Origin: Simkania sp.
Lineage (GTDB): Bacteria > Chlamydiota > Chlamydiia > Chlamydiales > Simkaniaceae
Direction of reading: 5' to 3'
Assembly (NCBI GenBank): GCA_027942475.1
Contig: JAQFVP010000011.1
Location: 1-41,772 of the forward strand
DNA: 41,772 bases
Under the pieces are notes generated by a model. The model was not told the DNA's origin, did not search any database, and saw nothing but the letters and a program-made list of their open reading frames with translations. Position numbers and translations under genes: made by a program. Of this stretch, positions 17,743 to 26,062 are shown piece after piece; within the stretch, counting starts at the first letter, position 1, and each line of letters begins with the position of its first letter.

Positions 17743-20700
17743 TTATTGACAATTTTCACACTCTTTTTCAAGGTGGCACGATGCCATCCCAGGTGCCTTT
17801 TCTTCGCTTCTCTTTACTTGGATACGCGTAGAAGGGGACTCATTTTTCATCCAACGCGGCTGAAGACCTCGCTTGTTGATATCCATGGTGGATTTTTCAA
17901 TTTGCGTGGCCGCGACCGTGCGGAGGTAATAGTTGGTTTTCAACCCTTTTGACCAAGAAAGCAAATACATGTTATGGAGCTTTTTCCCGCTTGGCTCAGA
18001 CAGATATAGGTTGAGGGATTGAGATTGATCTAACCACTTTTGTCTGCGACTCGCACATTCGATCATCCATTCGGGATCAACTTCAAATGCAGTAAAAAAC
18101 TGCTTTTTCACATCCAGTGGAATCCGCTGAATTTCTTGGACAGAACCATCAAAATATTTTAAATCATCAACCATTTCATGGCCCCAGAGTCCAAGCTCTT
18201 TCATCTTGGCTACAAAATAGGGGTTGAGTACAGTAAACTCTCCAGACAAATTTGACTTGGCGTAGAGATTCTTGTAGTTGGGTTCAATCGAGGGGGTTAC
18301 CCCTGCAATGTTTGCAATGGTGGCTGTGGGCGCTAGAGCGAGGCAGTTACTGTTGCGCATGCCATGTTTTTGAATTGATTCTCTGATCCGCTGCCAATCG
18401 AGTGTGGTGGAACGATCCATATCGATTGTTTCCCCTCTTTCTTTTTCCAAAAGATCGATGGTGTCAATGGGTAAAAATCCGCGCTCCCATTTTGATCCTT
18501 TGTAACTGGGGTAGGGATTGCGCTCTTTTGCTAATTCACTTGAATAGAGAAGAGCATAGTAAGAAATGAGTTCCATACTCTTATCGGAGAAGGTAACCGC
18601 TTCGTGACTCGCATAGCTTACCCCCAAGAGGTTGAGGCAATCTTGGAAACCCATTAATCCCAGCCCTATGGCTCGGTGGGTTTTGTTCGCCTTTTCGGTC
18701 TCTACAATCGGATAAAAATTGATGTCGATCACATTATCGAGCATACGGATGGCGGTCTGCACAGTTGAGGCGAGTTTCTTCTCATCAATCCCCTCTAAAG
18801 TGAGGTGTTCGACTAAATTAATCGAACCGAGGTTGCAAACCGCTGTCTCTTCTTTTGAAGAGTTTAATGTGATCTCCGTGCACAGATTTGAGCTGTGAAC
18901 CACACCGACATGATCTTGAGGTGAGCGCACATTGCACGGATCTTTGAAAGTGATCCAAGGGTGCCCCGTTTCAAACAGCATGCTGAGCATTTTTCTCCAA
19001 AGGGAAACAGCCTCTACCTTTTTATGCAAAGCGATCTGATTGTTGCGTGCCATTTCTTCATATTCTAAATACCGCTTTTCAAATGCAGCCCCGTACAGAT
19101 CGTGCAAATCAGAGACTTCGTCTGGACTAAACAAGGTCCAATGCCCGTTATCTCTGACCCTTTTCATGAATAGATCGGGAACCCAGTTGGCCGTATTCAT
19201 ATCAGGTGTGCGACGCCTTTCATCTCCCGTATTTTTCCTCAGTTCGAGAAACCCTTCAATATCGATGTGCCACGTCTCGAGATAGGAGCAAAGAGCGCCT
19301 TTGCGCTTGCCCCCTTGGTTTACGGCCAATGCGGTGTCACTGGCAATCTTTAGAAACGGAATGACTCCTTGACTCTTCCCATTTGTACCCTTAATGTGCG
19401 CCCCTGTACCTCGCACACTCGTCCAGTCATTTCCCAGGCCCCCGGCCCACTTAGACAGTTGTGCGTCGTCCGAAATTGTTTTGAAAATATGGCCCAGATC
19501 ATCAATTACTGTAGAAAGATAACAAGAGCTGAGTTGGGGGTGATTGGTGCCCGCATTAAACAGGGTGGGCGTTGCGCAGAGGTAGCGAAATGTCGATAAA
19601 ATGTTGTAAAATTCAATGCTCCTTCTGGTTTTGTCCCTTTCATTCAGAGCAAGCCCCATCGATACGCGCATCCAAAAAATTTGGGGCGTTTCAATGCGGA
19701 GGCCCTTGTCGTGGATGAAATAGCGATCGTAGAGTGTTTGGACCCCCAAGTACTTGAACTTGTCGTCCCTTTCGATCTTCATGGCCCGAGCGAGCTCTTT
19801 TAGGTCAAACTCCTTAAGTTGCGTGGAAAGTCGTTTGATTTCTATCCCATGTACAATGTATTTTTCGAAATAGGTCTCATGTTTCGCCTCTAAATTGGGG
19901 TCGGTCGCCTCCAGTCCCATTGTTTCTCGGTAAATGACATCTAAAAGAAGGCGTGCGGCTACTTGAGAGTAGGCCGGGTCCTTTTCTACCTTGGCTTTGG
20001 CCGCCATCAGTAGAGCTTGATCTACCTCCTTTTCCCTGATCCCCTCGTAGAAGTTGAGAAGGGTACTATTTAGCAGCTCTTCTGGGGAGACAGAGTCTTC
20101 CAATTCGCGGCAAGCGTGGTCAATTTTCTCGAGTAGCTCCGTTTCAGTGATGGTATATTTTTCCCCATTTGCATCGGTAATTTCAAACTTTTGTTCATCT
20201 TTTTTTGATTGACGCCGCTTTTTCTTCTCGGCAAAGGCTTGCTTGGTTGCGGGTGTTTGCTCCCCTTTTTCCGCCCGGTAGAGAATATAATCTTTAGCCG
20301 CCTGAAAAAAGTTCGCTTCCATGAGCTTTTCTTCGAGTAGGTTCTGAATGTGGTAGATGTGGAGTTCTACCCCCCCCTCGTGCAAGGCAACGGCGCCAGC
20401 CATTACTTTTTGCACGAGCAAATTCACCGTTTTGATGATCTCTTCTGGGGTAACCCCTTCTATTTGGTTAGTCCGTCTGAAAATTCTCTCGATGGACTTG
20501 GCAATTTTAATGGGATTAAAACGGACGGAGGGTTCACCACTTTTGCGGTAGATTTTCAATTTGCGCGGGTCTCCATCTCTGATCGATTTGTGCTGATCTC
20601 TATAAATAATATAACTGCGCGCCACATCGTGCTCACCACTTTTCATAAGCGTTACCTCTACCAAATCCTGAATTCCCTCCACTGTCAGTGAGACATGCTT

Positions 20701-20991
20701 TTTTGCAAGCGCGAGGGATTGCTCCACAACTTGGTGACACACACAGGTTACGATCTCTTGTATCTCTGTGGGCAGGGGGGCGTTTTTTTCTACTTTTTTT
20801 GTCTCTCGAAAGGCCCCCTCAATGGCTCGATAGATCCTCTCTTTTCTAAAGGGAACGATTGACCCATCCCGTTTTACGACCAGGCAGGTGCTTTCAGCTA
20901 TTTCAACTGCGTCTGTTAGCACTTTTTTTTGATCGGGAGTGAGAGAACTGTTTGGAGATATTGATGTATGGGAAGAAGTAGATTTTAACAT
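17743..20991 (-). CDS. nrdA: Ribonucleoside-diphosphate reductase large subunit, with extended N-terminal ATP-cone region
   Basis: This 1082-residue catalytic subunit reduces ribonucleotides to deoxyribonucleotides. The first ~370 residues contain three ATP-cone-like segments, beginning near [20 protein letters not shown] (about 38), [20 protein letters not shown] (about 146) and [20 protein letters not shown] (about 271). The last is the weakest. The catalytic barrel shows SSCYLST (first redox cysteine), SNLCTEI (thiyl-radical cysteine) and AVCNLGS (second redox cysteine). The C-terminal tail ends CENCQ, with the swinging-arm cysteine pair. Length is close to the large C. trachomatis NrdA and well above E. 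coli (761). No Shine-Dalgarno is evident before the ATG. It is transcribed together with nrdB. Confidence 0.97.
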   Translation of the reverse strand: MLKSTSSHTSISPNSSLTPDQKKVLTDAVEIAESTCLVVKRDGSIVPFRKERIYRAIEGAFRETKKVEKNAPLPTEIQEIVTCVCHQVVEQSLALAKKHVSLTVEGIQDLVEVTLMKSGEHDVARSYIIYRDQHKSIRDGDPRKLKIYRKSGEPSVRFNPIKIAKSIERIFRRTNQIEGVTPEEIIKTVNLLVQKVMAGAVALHEGGVELHIYHIQNLLEEKLMEANFFQAAKDYILYRAEKGEQTPATKQAFAEKKKRRQSKKDEQKFEITDANGEKYTITETELLEKIDHACRELEDSVSPEELLNSTLLNFYEGIREKEVDQALLMAAKAKVEKDPAYSQVAARLLLDVIYRETMGLEATDPNLEAKHETYFEKYIVHGIEIKRLSTQLKEFDLKELARAMKIERDDKFKYLGVQTLYDRYFIHDKGLRIETPQIFWMRVSMGLALNERDKTRRSIEFYNILSTFRYLCATPTLFNAGTNHPQLSSCYLSTVIDDLGHIFKTISDDAQLSKWAGGLGNDWTSVRGTGAHIKGTNGKSQGVIPFLKIASDTALAVNQGGKRKGALCSYLETWHIDIEGFLELRKNTGDERRRTPDMNTANWVPDLFMKRVRDNGHWTLFSPDEVSDLHDLYGAAFEKRYLEYEEMARNNQIALHKKVEAVSLWRKMLSMLFETGHPWITFKDPCNVRSPQDHVGVVHSSNLCTEITLNSSKEETAVCNLGSINLVEHLTLEGIDEKKLASTVQTAIRMLDNVIDINFYPIVETEKANKTHRAIGLGLMGFQDCLNLLGVSYASHEAVTFSDKSMELISYYALLYSSELAKERNPYPSYKGSKWERGFLPIDTIDLLEKERGETIDMDRSTTLDWQRIRESIQKHGMRNSNCLALAPTATIANIAGVTPSIEPNYKNLYAKSNLSGEFTVLNPYFVAKMKELGLWGHEMVDDLKYFDGSVQEIQRIPLDVKKQFFTAFEVDPEWMIECASRRQKWLDQSQSLNLYLSEPSGKKLHNMYLLSWSKGLKTNYYLRTVAATQIEKSTMDINKRGLQPRWMKNESPSTRIQVKRSEEKAPGMASCHLEKECENCQ

Positions 20992-21031
20992 GGGGCCGAA
21001 GGGGGATTTTACGTTTTAAAACATTTATATG

Positions 21032-21057
21032 TTGCAATCGGATGTCCTTGTTTGCAA
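21032..21057. promoter_or_regulatory. Paired TTGCAA palindromes upstream of nrdA
   Basis: Two TTGCAA sites (21032-21037 and 21052-21057) lie 20 bases apart, about two helical turns, 41-66 bases before the nrdA start. Their flanks are also similar (TTGCAATCGG and TTGCAACGG). A dimeric regulator could bind here. They do not obviously match the NrdR box. Confidence 0.3.
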
Positions 21058-21078
21058 CGGTACACAATCCCATTTGTA

Positions 21079-21100
21079 ACACAAAAATCACACAAAAATC
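21079..21100. repeat. Tandem 11-bp direct repeat
   Basis: ACACAAAAATC occurs twice in direct succession. It lies in the nrdA upstream region beyond the paired TTGCAA sites. Confidence 0.5.
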
Positions 21101-21473
21101 AAAAGAAAGATCGGAAAATTTTCCATAGATAAGGCAGGGAAGTTTAACGTGAGGTAGATATGAACCAAAGTGCAATTTCCCAAAAACTTTAGTTTGATCT
21201 ACCAAATAGGGCTTTCGGAAAGGGTTCTAGGGTTGCTATTCAAGCCATTTGTATCCGCATGATCAGGGGATGTGCAAAAACGCCCTTAGGTCCCCTTTGT
21301 TTAGGGTAATTTCTTTTCTTTGAAGGTCTGATTTATTAAGATTTTTTATCATTAATATTTATTTCCTATTTTTAAGAAAACTATATAAAAACATTTGTTT
21401 TTTTTAATTATTTTTCGTAAAAATAAATAGGTTCTATGATAGAATCAATCTTTACCTCGGTGTTGGATTACTA

Positions 21474-22313
21474 ATGAGACAGATTTACCTCATCCCAAAC
21501 ATCATCACAGCATTCGGACTTTCTTGCGGTCTTTTTGTCGTATTTAAAGTAAATCTGTACATGCCGGATGCCGGGACCTACGAACTTCTTTACTCCTCTG
21601 CCCTTTTGCTCTTACTCGCCGCCTTTGCTGATCTTTTGGATGGCGCTGTGGCCAGGATTATTCGGGCAGAAAGCGAATTTGGCATCATATTTGATTCGCT
21701 TGCGGATGCCATTTCTTTTGGGGTAGCTCCCTCTGTTCTCTTTTTAAAAAGCCTAAATTTGGAGCAGGCTTCGGGTCTGTCTTTTTTTGCTGTGATTGGG
21801 GCGATGCTCTACACGATCTGTGGTGTTTTGCGCCTTGTGCGATTTAATATCTGTGTCCAGGAGTTCAAAAAGAGCAAGATCGCAATGTTGACTCATCAAA
21901 AAAGCTTTACCGGATTGCCGATTCCCGCCGCTGCTGCAGGTGCAGTGTCTGTGAATCTGTTCATCAATTCGAATTTTTTTAAAGAGTGGTTTGCACAGCC
22001 CTCCGACTTTACTAAAACGATTTTTTTGACCTGTGTCATGTTTTTAATTGGGTACCTCATGATTTGCAAGTGGAAATTTCCCAGCCTCAAGACACTCTGT
22101 GTGCGCATCTTCCCGTTTCATCTCATTTTTTTGACTGTTTTGCTGGCCATTTTTATTTTATACGGGGTCTTTTACTATCTGCCCATTGTGCTGCTCTTGG
22201 GTTCTTTTGGATACATTCTGACTGGGTGCGTACTTACGGTCATCCGTCTGATTGCTGGTAAAAAGTCCAAAACACTCATCGACTTTGAACCCGACATGGA
22301 AGACAAAGAGTAG
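21474..22313 (+). CDS. pssA: CDP-diacylglycerol-serine O-phosphatidyltransferase
   Basis: This 279-residue integral membrane enzyme makes phosphatidylserine, the precursor of phosphatidylethanolamine. The CDP-alcohol phosphotransferase signature D-G-x2-A-R-x8-G-x3-D-x3-D is complete around DLLDGAVARIIRAESEFGII and the following FDSLADAISFG. About seven to eight hydrophobic segments follow the family pattern (ATG start at 21474). The C-terminus is an acidic cytosolic tail. It is divergent from nrdA, the same association (CT826-CT828) that I recall for C. trachomatis, and a good terminator hairpin follows. Confidence 0.93.
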   Translation: MRQIYLIPNIITAFGLSCGLFVVFKVNLYMPDAGTYELLYSSALLLLLAAFADLLDGAVARIIRAESEFGIIFDSLADAISFGVAPSVLFLKSLNLEQASGLSFFAVIGAMLYTICGVLRLVRFNICVQEFKKSKIAMLTHQKSFTGLPIPAAAAGAVSVNLFINSNFFKEWFAQPSDFTKTIFLTCVMFLIGYLMICKWKFPSLKTLCVRIFPFHLIFLTVLLAIFILYGVFYYLPIVLLLGSFGYILTGCVLTVIRLIAGKKSKTLIDFEPDMEDKE

Positions 22314-22432
22314 AAACTCTGCCTCCTCAAACGGAAAACTTTTTTGCAAAAAATTGAGTTTTTTCAGAATAGTTTTCGGATCGCCCGAAAAAAGTGTGCA
22401 TAACACCTGGTTTTGTTCAAATCTTTTGGTAG

Positions 22433-22460
22433 TGCCAGATCAAAGCCTTATCTGGCATTT
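22433..22460 (+). terminator. Intrinsic terminator downstream of pssA
   Basis: TGCCAGAT (22433-22440) and ATCTGGCA (22450-22457) form a perfect 8-bp stem with a 9-base loop, followed by TTTAAT. It lies about 120 bases after the pssA stop and before the accessory genes. Confidence 0.55.
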
Positions 22461-22607
22461 AATATCTTAAAAAATTCACGCGCCTCAAACAGGGTTTCTC
22501 AACGAGATGTTATGTCATATATTTTTTGTAAAATAAATGGACAAGCTGCAAGATATTGGTCTAAACTCTTTTCAGAGTGCGTAAAACTGTAATGTGGGGT
22601 AAACCGT

Positions 22608-24467
22608 TTGATCTGCTCATTTTCTGACATCAATCAAAACAGATTCTTTCCATCTTTTGCATCTCCAGTAAATGGCAGCGCTTCTTTGCAGACCTCTGAT
22701 TACGAGTGGTTAAAGGAAGATTTTTTCGATTCTTCTTTGTCTGGAGAATCAACACAGGTGCCTTTAGACTCTTCTTCGTTTGAAAGATCAAAAGAGAAGC
22801 TTTTTGCGTCTTTTTTGTCTGAAGGATCAGAAGAAGGACTGTTCGATTCTTCTGTGTTTGAAGACACGCCAAAGGAGCCTTTTAACCCTTCTTTATCTGA
22901 AGAATCAAAAGAGGAGGTTTTGGACCCTTCTTTTCTGCAAGAAATCGACAAAGATGACTGTGAACCCTCTGCCCTCACCGCTTTAATGCGCAAAGAGGGG
23001 GTAGAAGGCTCCCCAGAACCGGATAATTCTTTGCACGAGGAGAAAAAAGTGAAACGGGGCAAAAAGGGGTTATTGAAAAGATCCTTGCAGCCCTACAAGA
23101 GCTACCTAAAAAGAAGAGTAGAAGAAACTGCAACTAGGCCTGTAGTAGCAAGACGATTCTTCGAAGAAATCAAAGCCCAGGGATATGAAGGGGCATTCAA
23201 TACAGTGCAAAAATTTGTCTCAGCGCACCGGGGGACAATAACAGTGCCATTCGAGGGTTCTTTAGATTGTTACAAAGACTATTTGAAAAATAGAGTAGAG
23301 AGTGGAGGGGAATTAATAACAAGAGAGCTTTTTAAAGAAATCAAAGCCCAGGGATACCAAGGGGGGATTAGGCAACTGCAAGTATTCATTTCGGCAATTC
23401 GACAGAGAAAAGACGCGTCAAATGAGGCATCTCTCACTTTTCACAAGGAATACCTAAAAAAGAGGATAGAAGAGGCTGGATGCACAGAGCTATCGGGAAA
23501 ACAACTTCTTGCAGAAATCCAAAATAGAGGGTATCCGGGGTCAGCTAGTGCGGCCAAATCATTCTTTTCGATGCTTCGGAGTATGCAAGCACCCAAAGCA
23601 TTGATACAAAATTACAAAGATTATATCGTCCATAGGTTAGAGGAAGCTGCCCCCAAAGATGTGCCGACAAAGCAACTCTTAGAAGAAATCCGAGCCCAGG
23701 GATATCGAGGAACGCTCAGAACGCTGCAAATATTTTTATCGACGATTCGTAAAAAAGCGCCTCCCGAGGCTCTGCTTGAGTTCCATAAAAGCTATCTCAC
23801 CGACAGGGTACGGGGTGATCTATTCAACAATATCTCGAAAAAGCAGCTGTTTAAAGAAATTACAGCAAGGGGATATCGAGGGAAGATGCATACGATGTCT
23901 GTATTTTTATCAGCGATTTCTGAAAAAAAGGGTATCCCAGTAAATAGCTCTTTGCAGTTTTACAAAGACTATCTCAAAAAGAGGGTAAAAGAGGCCTCAC
24001 CCAAGCCCTCTATTCGGCAATTATTTGAAGAAATTAGAAGCGCAGGATATCAAGGAAAGATCGAAACACTGCAGAAATTTTTACTTGTGATTGGTGAGAA
24101 AAAAGAAAGGCCAGTAGGAGCATCCTTAGATTTTCATAAGAGCTATCTAGAAAACAGAGTAAAAGAAATCTGGCCTAAACGCGCACCGAAAAATCAACTT
24201 TTTGAAGAAATTGTAGCCAGGGGCTACCGAGAAGGGTTCAATGCATTAAAAAGATTCATGGTGACGATTCAACCTAACAAACGGTCATTACCAGAGGCAT
24301 TTTTGCCGTTTCACGAAGATTATCTAACAAAAAGGATACAAAATTCCTGGTGGCCCTCGTCCATAACAGCAAAACACCTGTTTGAGGATATTAAACTTAG
24401 GGGATATCAGGGGTCACTTAGGACCGTCCAGAGGTTTTTGACATTCACTTTAAAAGGAAGAATGTGA
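22608..24467 (+). CDS. Tandem helix-turn-helix array protein (eight transposase-type HTH modules)
   Basis: I know of no described counterpart to this 619-residue protein. Residues 40-117 are six 13-residue acidic Ser-rich repeats. Residues 146-158 are a basic, NLS-like patch (KKVKRGKKGLLKR). From 160 to the end run eight modules of 57-59 residues, starting at 160, 219, 276, 333, 390, 449, 507 and 566. Each follows L-x-F-Y/H-K-x-Y-L-x-x-R-V, then Q-L-F-E-E-I-x-A-x-G-Y-x-G, then T-L-Q-x-F-L. This framework resembles the linker HTH of ISL3-type transposases; no catalytic DDE domain is present. The variable residues cluster right after GYxG, where the recognition helix should be. The only in-frame start before residue 127 is a TTG at 22608, with GGGG nearby. 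It converges on the next gene. DNA binding is inference. Confidence 0.85.
   Translation: MICSFSDINQNRFFPSFASPVNGSASLQTSDYEWLKEDFFDSSLSGESTQVPLDSSSFERSKEKLFASFLSEGSEEGLFDSSVFEDTPKEPFNPSLSEESKEEVLDPSFLQEIDKDDCEPSALTALMRKEGVEGSPEPDNSLHEEKKVKRGKKGLLKRSLQPYKSYLKRRVEETATRPVVARRFFEEIKAQGYEGAFNTVQKFVSAHRGTITVPFEGSLDCYKDYLKNRVESGGELITRELFKEIKAQGYQGGIRQLQVFISAIRQRKDASNEASLTFHKEYLKKRIEEAGCTELSGKQLLAEIQNRGYPGSASAAKSFFSMLRSMQAPKALIQNYKDYIVHRLEEAAPKDVPTKQLLEEIRAQGYRGTLRTLQIFLSTIRKKAPPEALLEFHKSYLTDRVRGDLFNNISKKQLFKEITARGYRGKMHTMSVFLSAISEKKGIPVNSSLQFYKDYLKKRVKEASPKPSIRQLFEEIRSAGYQGKIETLQKFLLVIGEKKERPVGASLDFHKSYLENRVKEIWPKRAPKNQLFEEIVARGYREGFNALKRFMVTIQPNKRSLPEAFLPFHEDYLTKRIQNSWWPSSITAKHLFEDIKLRGYQGSLRTVQRFLTFTLKGRM
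22725..22958 (+). repeat. Six 39-bp (13-residue) acidic repeats
   Basis: Six consecutive 13-residue units, such as FDSSVFEDTPKEP and FNPSLSEESKEEV, form an acidic Ser/Glu-rich N-terminal domain. They are diverged in sequence but keep exact length. Confidence 0.75.
23085..24464 (+). repeat. Eight tandem HTH-coding modules of 171-177 bp
   Basis: Eight modules follow each other without spacers. They start near 23085, 23262, 23433, 23604, 23775, 23952, 24126 and 24303. Unit length varies between 57 and 59 codons. The framework residues YL-x-x-R, E-I-x-x-x-GY-x-G and F-[LIFMV] are kept. Confidence 0.85.
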
Positions 24468-24504
24468 TCAAAAAGACGCACTCTGTTTTCACCATTAGCA
24501 ACTT

Positions 24505-25854
24505 TTATTTTTTGGTAATGAGGTAGTACGCCATTCCCTCTAAAGCGCTTACAACAAAAGTTATGAGCAGCGCGAGTAGTGAAATTTGAGCTTTCGAACC
24601 GCCAATCCGTTGCGTTATTCTTCCCCATCTGTTAGGGATTAATTTGTTGTGATTAGATTCTTCGTTTATGGTAAATATCTGAACAAAGTCTTGGATAAAA
24701 TCCTCAAATGTATAATTTGCTTTCGCTGCTTTTACTTTTTCACATACAAAATTCATCTCCTCCATCATGGGCGTAAGCTGTTCGATGGTTTCTTCGTTAA
24801 ATGGGTCAGGTTGCTCATCTAAATTCTGATTTTTTTGCAAATGCTGCAAAAGGGCAAGGATTTGCAATTTTTCCAGCTTCTGACGGTTTTTTAAGCTAGT
24901 AGTAGAGCCCGATTCTAAGTTGATCGCAAGCTGGGCCGCTGTGCGAGGCAAAGATTGTGCGGTGTGTTCTCTAGTGTGCATTTGATGGGTAAATGGAGTC
25001 CTCTGCCGGACCTTAACTAAGGGGTGCTCCAACCCTACAGATTGTCGGAATTCTTCGTTATCAATAAGCTTTTGCACAAAATCTTGCATAAACTGCTTCA
25101 ATTCATATTCATCGGTTTTGTTTGCTCTCATTCTTTCTTGAAATGTCTGATTAATTTCTCTCAAGGGAGTTTCAAGACCTTCGATAATACCTGTATCAAC
25201 TCGGTATTGCCTCCTCTCCTCGCTTATTTCATCAACTAATAAGCGAGCGATTGCCTGGAATCGCCCTCGTCCCGAGCCCAGAAGATTGGGAGCTTGATTG
25301 CGACTTACCTTTCTGGAGGGAGAAGGTTGAAAACTGGTGGTGGGATCATCAATATCGAGCGTCATTGAGGTCTTTTTGGGAGTACTTGTACATGGCCTAT
25401 TTCTCACTAAATCATCTGTCTGTAATTTCTTCATAAGATCGCACAAAGAAGAATCGGAAGGGCTTTTTTTCAGCAATTTCTTATTTACTAGAGGAATAGG
25501 ACCACTTCTTTCTGATTGGTTGAAAAGAGAGGGCGCAACAGATCTTTCAACCTTTGATTCTAACTCCTCCCATGCAAAATGTTTGGCTTCTTGGGATCTA
25601 TTTGGGGAGGGCGATTGTTCTAAGTGAAGACTATAAGCATTCGATTGTTCTAAGTGAAGACTATAAGCAGTTCTATTCTGATTTACGTCTTCCTGCTTTA
25701 ATCTATCTAAAAGATGTTCAGGTAAATTTAGGGCAAGGGGGTGAGCAATCGAGCTGTGGACACGCTCTGTATGATCTGATGAGAAGCTGTTTGCTCTTTG
25801 TTGGATTTTATGATCTAAGTAAGAGCTTGGAGCTTGTATGTTTGTTGGTAACAT
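24505..25854 (-). CDS. Ser-rich hypothetical protein with duplicated domain and C-terminal membrane anchor
   Basis: This 449-residue protein is not recognised. I chose the ATG at 25854 because AAAGGAGG lies six bases upstream; the ATG at 25860 abuts it. The N-terminal ~190 residues are polar, Ser/Pro/Gln-rich and likely disordered, with AYSLHLEQS repeated twice. Two related helical modules follow (about 196-272 and 326-400). Each has a segment around T-P-L-R-E-I-N / T-P-M-M-E-E-M-N and then Q-F-M-Q-D-F-V-Q / D-F-I-Q-D-F-V-Q. One hydrophobic segment near the C-terminus (about 423-447) suggests a tail-anchored or single-span protein. There is no Sec signal. It converges on the HTH-array gene (37-base gap). 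A secreted effector or inclusion-membrane role is possible but unproven. Confidence 0.75.
   Translation of the reverse strand: MLPTNIQAPSSYLDHKIQQRANSFSSDHTERVHSSIAHPLALNLPEHLLDRLKQEDVNQNRTAYSLHLEQSNAYSLHLEQSPSPNRSQEAKHFAWEELESKVERSVAPSLFNQSERSGPIPLVNKKLLKKSPSDSSLCDLMKKLQTDDLVRNRPCTSTPKKTSMTLDIDDPTTSFQPSPSRKVSRNQAPNLLGSGRGRFQAIARLLVDEISEERRQYRVDTGIIEGLETPLREINQTFQERMRANKTDEYELKQFMQDFVQKLIDNEEFRQSVGLEHPLVKVRQRTPFTHQMHTREHTAQSLPRTAAQLAINLESGSTTSLKNRQKLEKLQILALLQHLQKNQNLDEQPDPFNEETIEQLTPMMEEMNFVCEKVKAAKANYTFEDFIQDFVQIFTINEESNHNKLIPNRWGRITQRIGGSKAQISLLALLITFVVSALEGMAYYLITKK
25612..25669. repeat. 30-bp direct tandem duplication
   Basis: The 28-base block beginning CGATTGTTCTAAGTG at 25612 recurs at 25642 with a 30-base period, in frame. 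It duplicates ten codons in the disordered N-terminal region of the encoded protein. The near-perfect identity points to a recent slippage event. Confidence 0.85.
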
Positions 25855-25886
25855 TTTCATCCTCCTTTGGTTTTGTACTATGTACT

Positions 25887-25906
25887 AGAGGGCTTGGGAA
25901 GCCTCT
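25887..25906 (-). promoter_or_regulatory. Leader hairpin upstream of the ribosome-binding site
   Basis: AGAGG-CTT and AAG-CCTCT form an 8-bp stem with a single bulged base around a GGG loop (+ strand view). It sits some 20 bases before the AAAGGAGG ribosome-binding site of the minus-strand gene starting at 25854. It could influence translation or transcript stability. Confidence 0.35.
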
Positions 25907-25979
25907 GTTTTCATGTGCAAAACATTAAGAATAATTTAATATTTTTTTAAAAAACAACAAGATTTTTTTTTATGCGTGG

Positions 25980-25994
25980 CCCGATTTTTTCGGG
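25980..25994. terminator. Small hairpin downstream of SH3-domain gene
   Basis: CCCGA and TCGGG flank a 5-base T loop. It lies about 70 bases after the stop codon of the minus-strand SH3 gene. There is no T tract after the stem on the minus strand, so terminator function is doubtful. Confidence 0.25.
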
Positions 25995-26062
25995 ATAAGG
26001 GCTTAGAGAAAGGGGGAGCAAAGGATCAGTAGGAGATCATTTTTTGCAAGGCAAGCGCTGCT

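Larger units (their letters stand above)
20992..21473. other. Divergent regulatory region between nrdA and pssA
   Basis: This 482-base gap contains no gene that I can support. Near nrdA it holds two TTGCAA palindromes (21032-21037, 21052-21057) and a tandem 11-bp repeat (21079-21100). A 7-bp inverted repeat (GGTAGAT 21153-21159, ATCTACC 21197-21203) follows. Near pssA the DNA becomes very AT-rich, with a possible -10 (TATGAT 21435-21440) but no good -35. Confidence 0.5.

Noticed and set aside
22700-23062. Minus-strand frame of 120 Ser-rich codons opposite the acidic repeats
   Set aside because: It is a mirror of the 39-bp repeats in the HTH-array gene, with no ribosome-binding site.
25980-25994. 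CCCGA/TCGGG hairpin as a strong terminator
   Set aside because: No T tract follows the stem on the relevant strand; kept only as a low-confidence feature.
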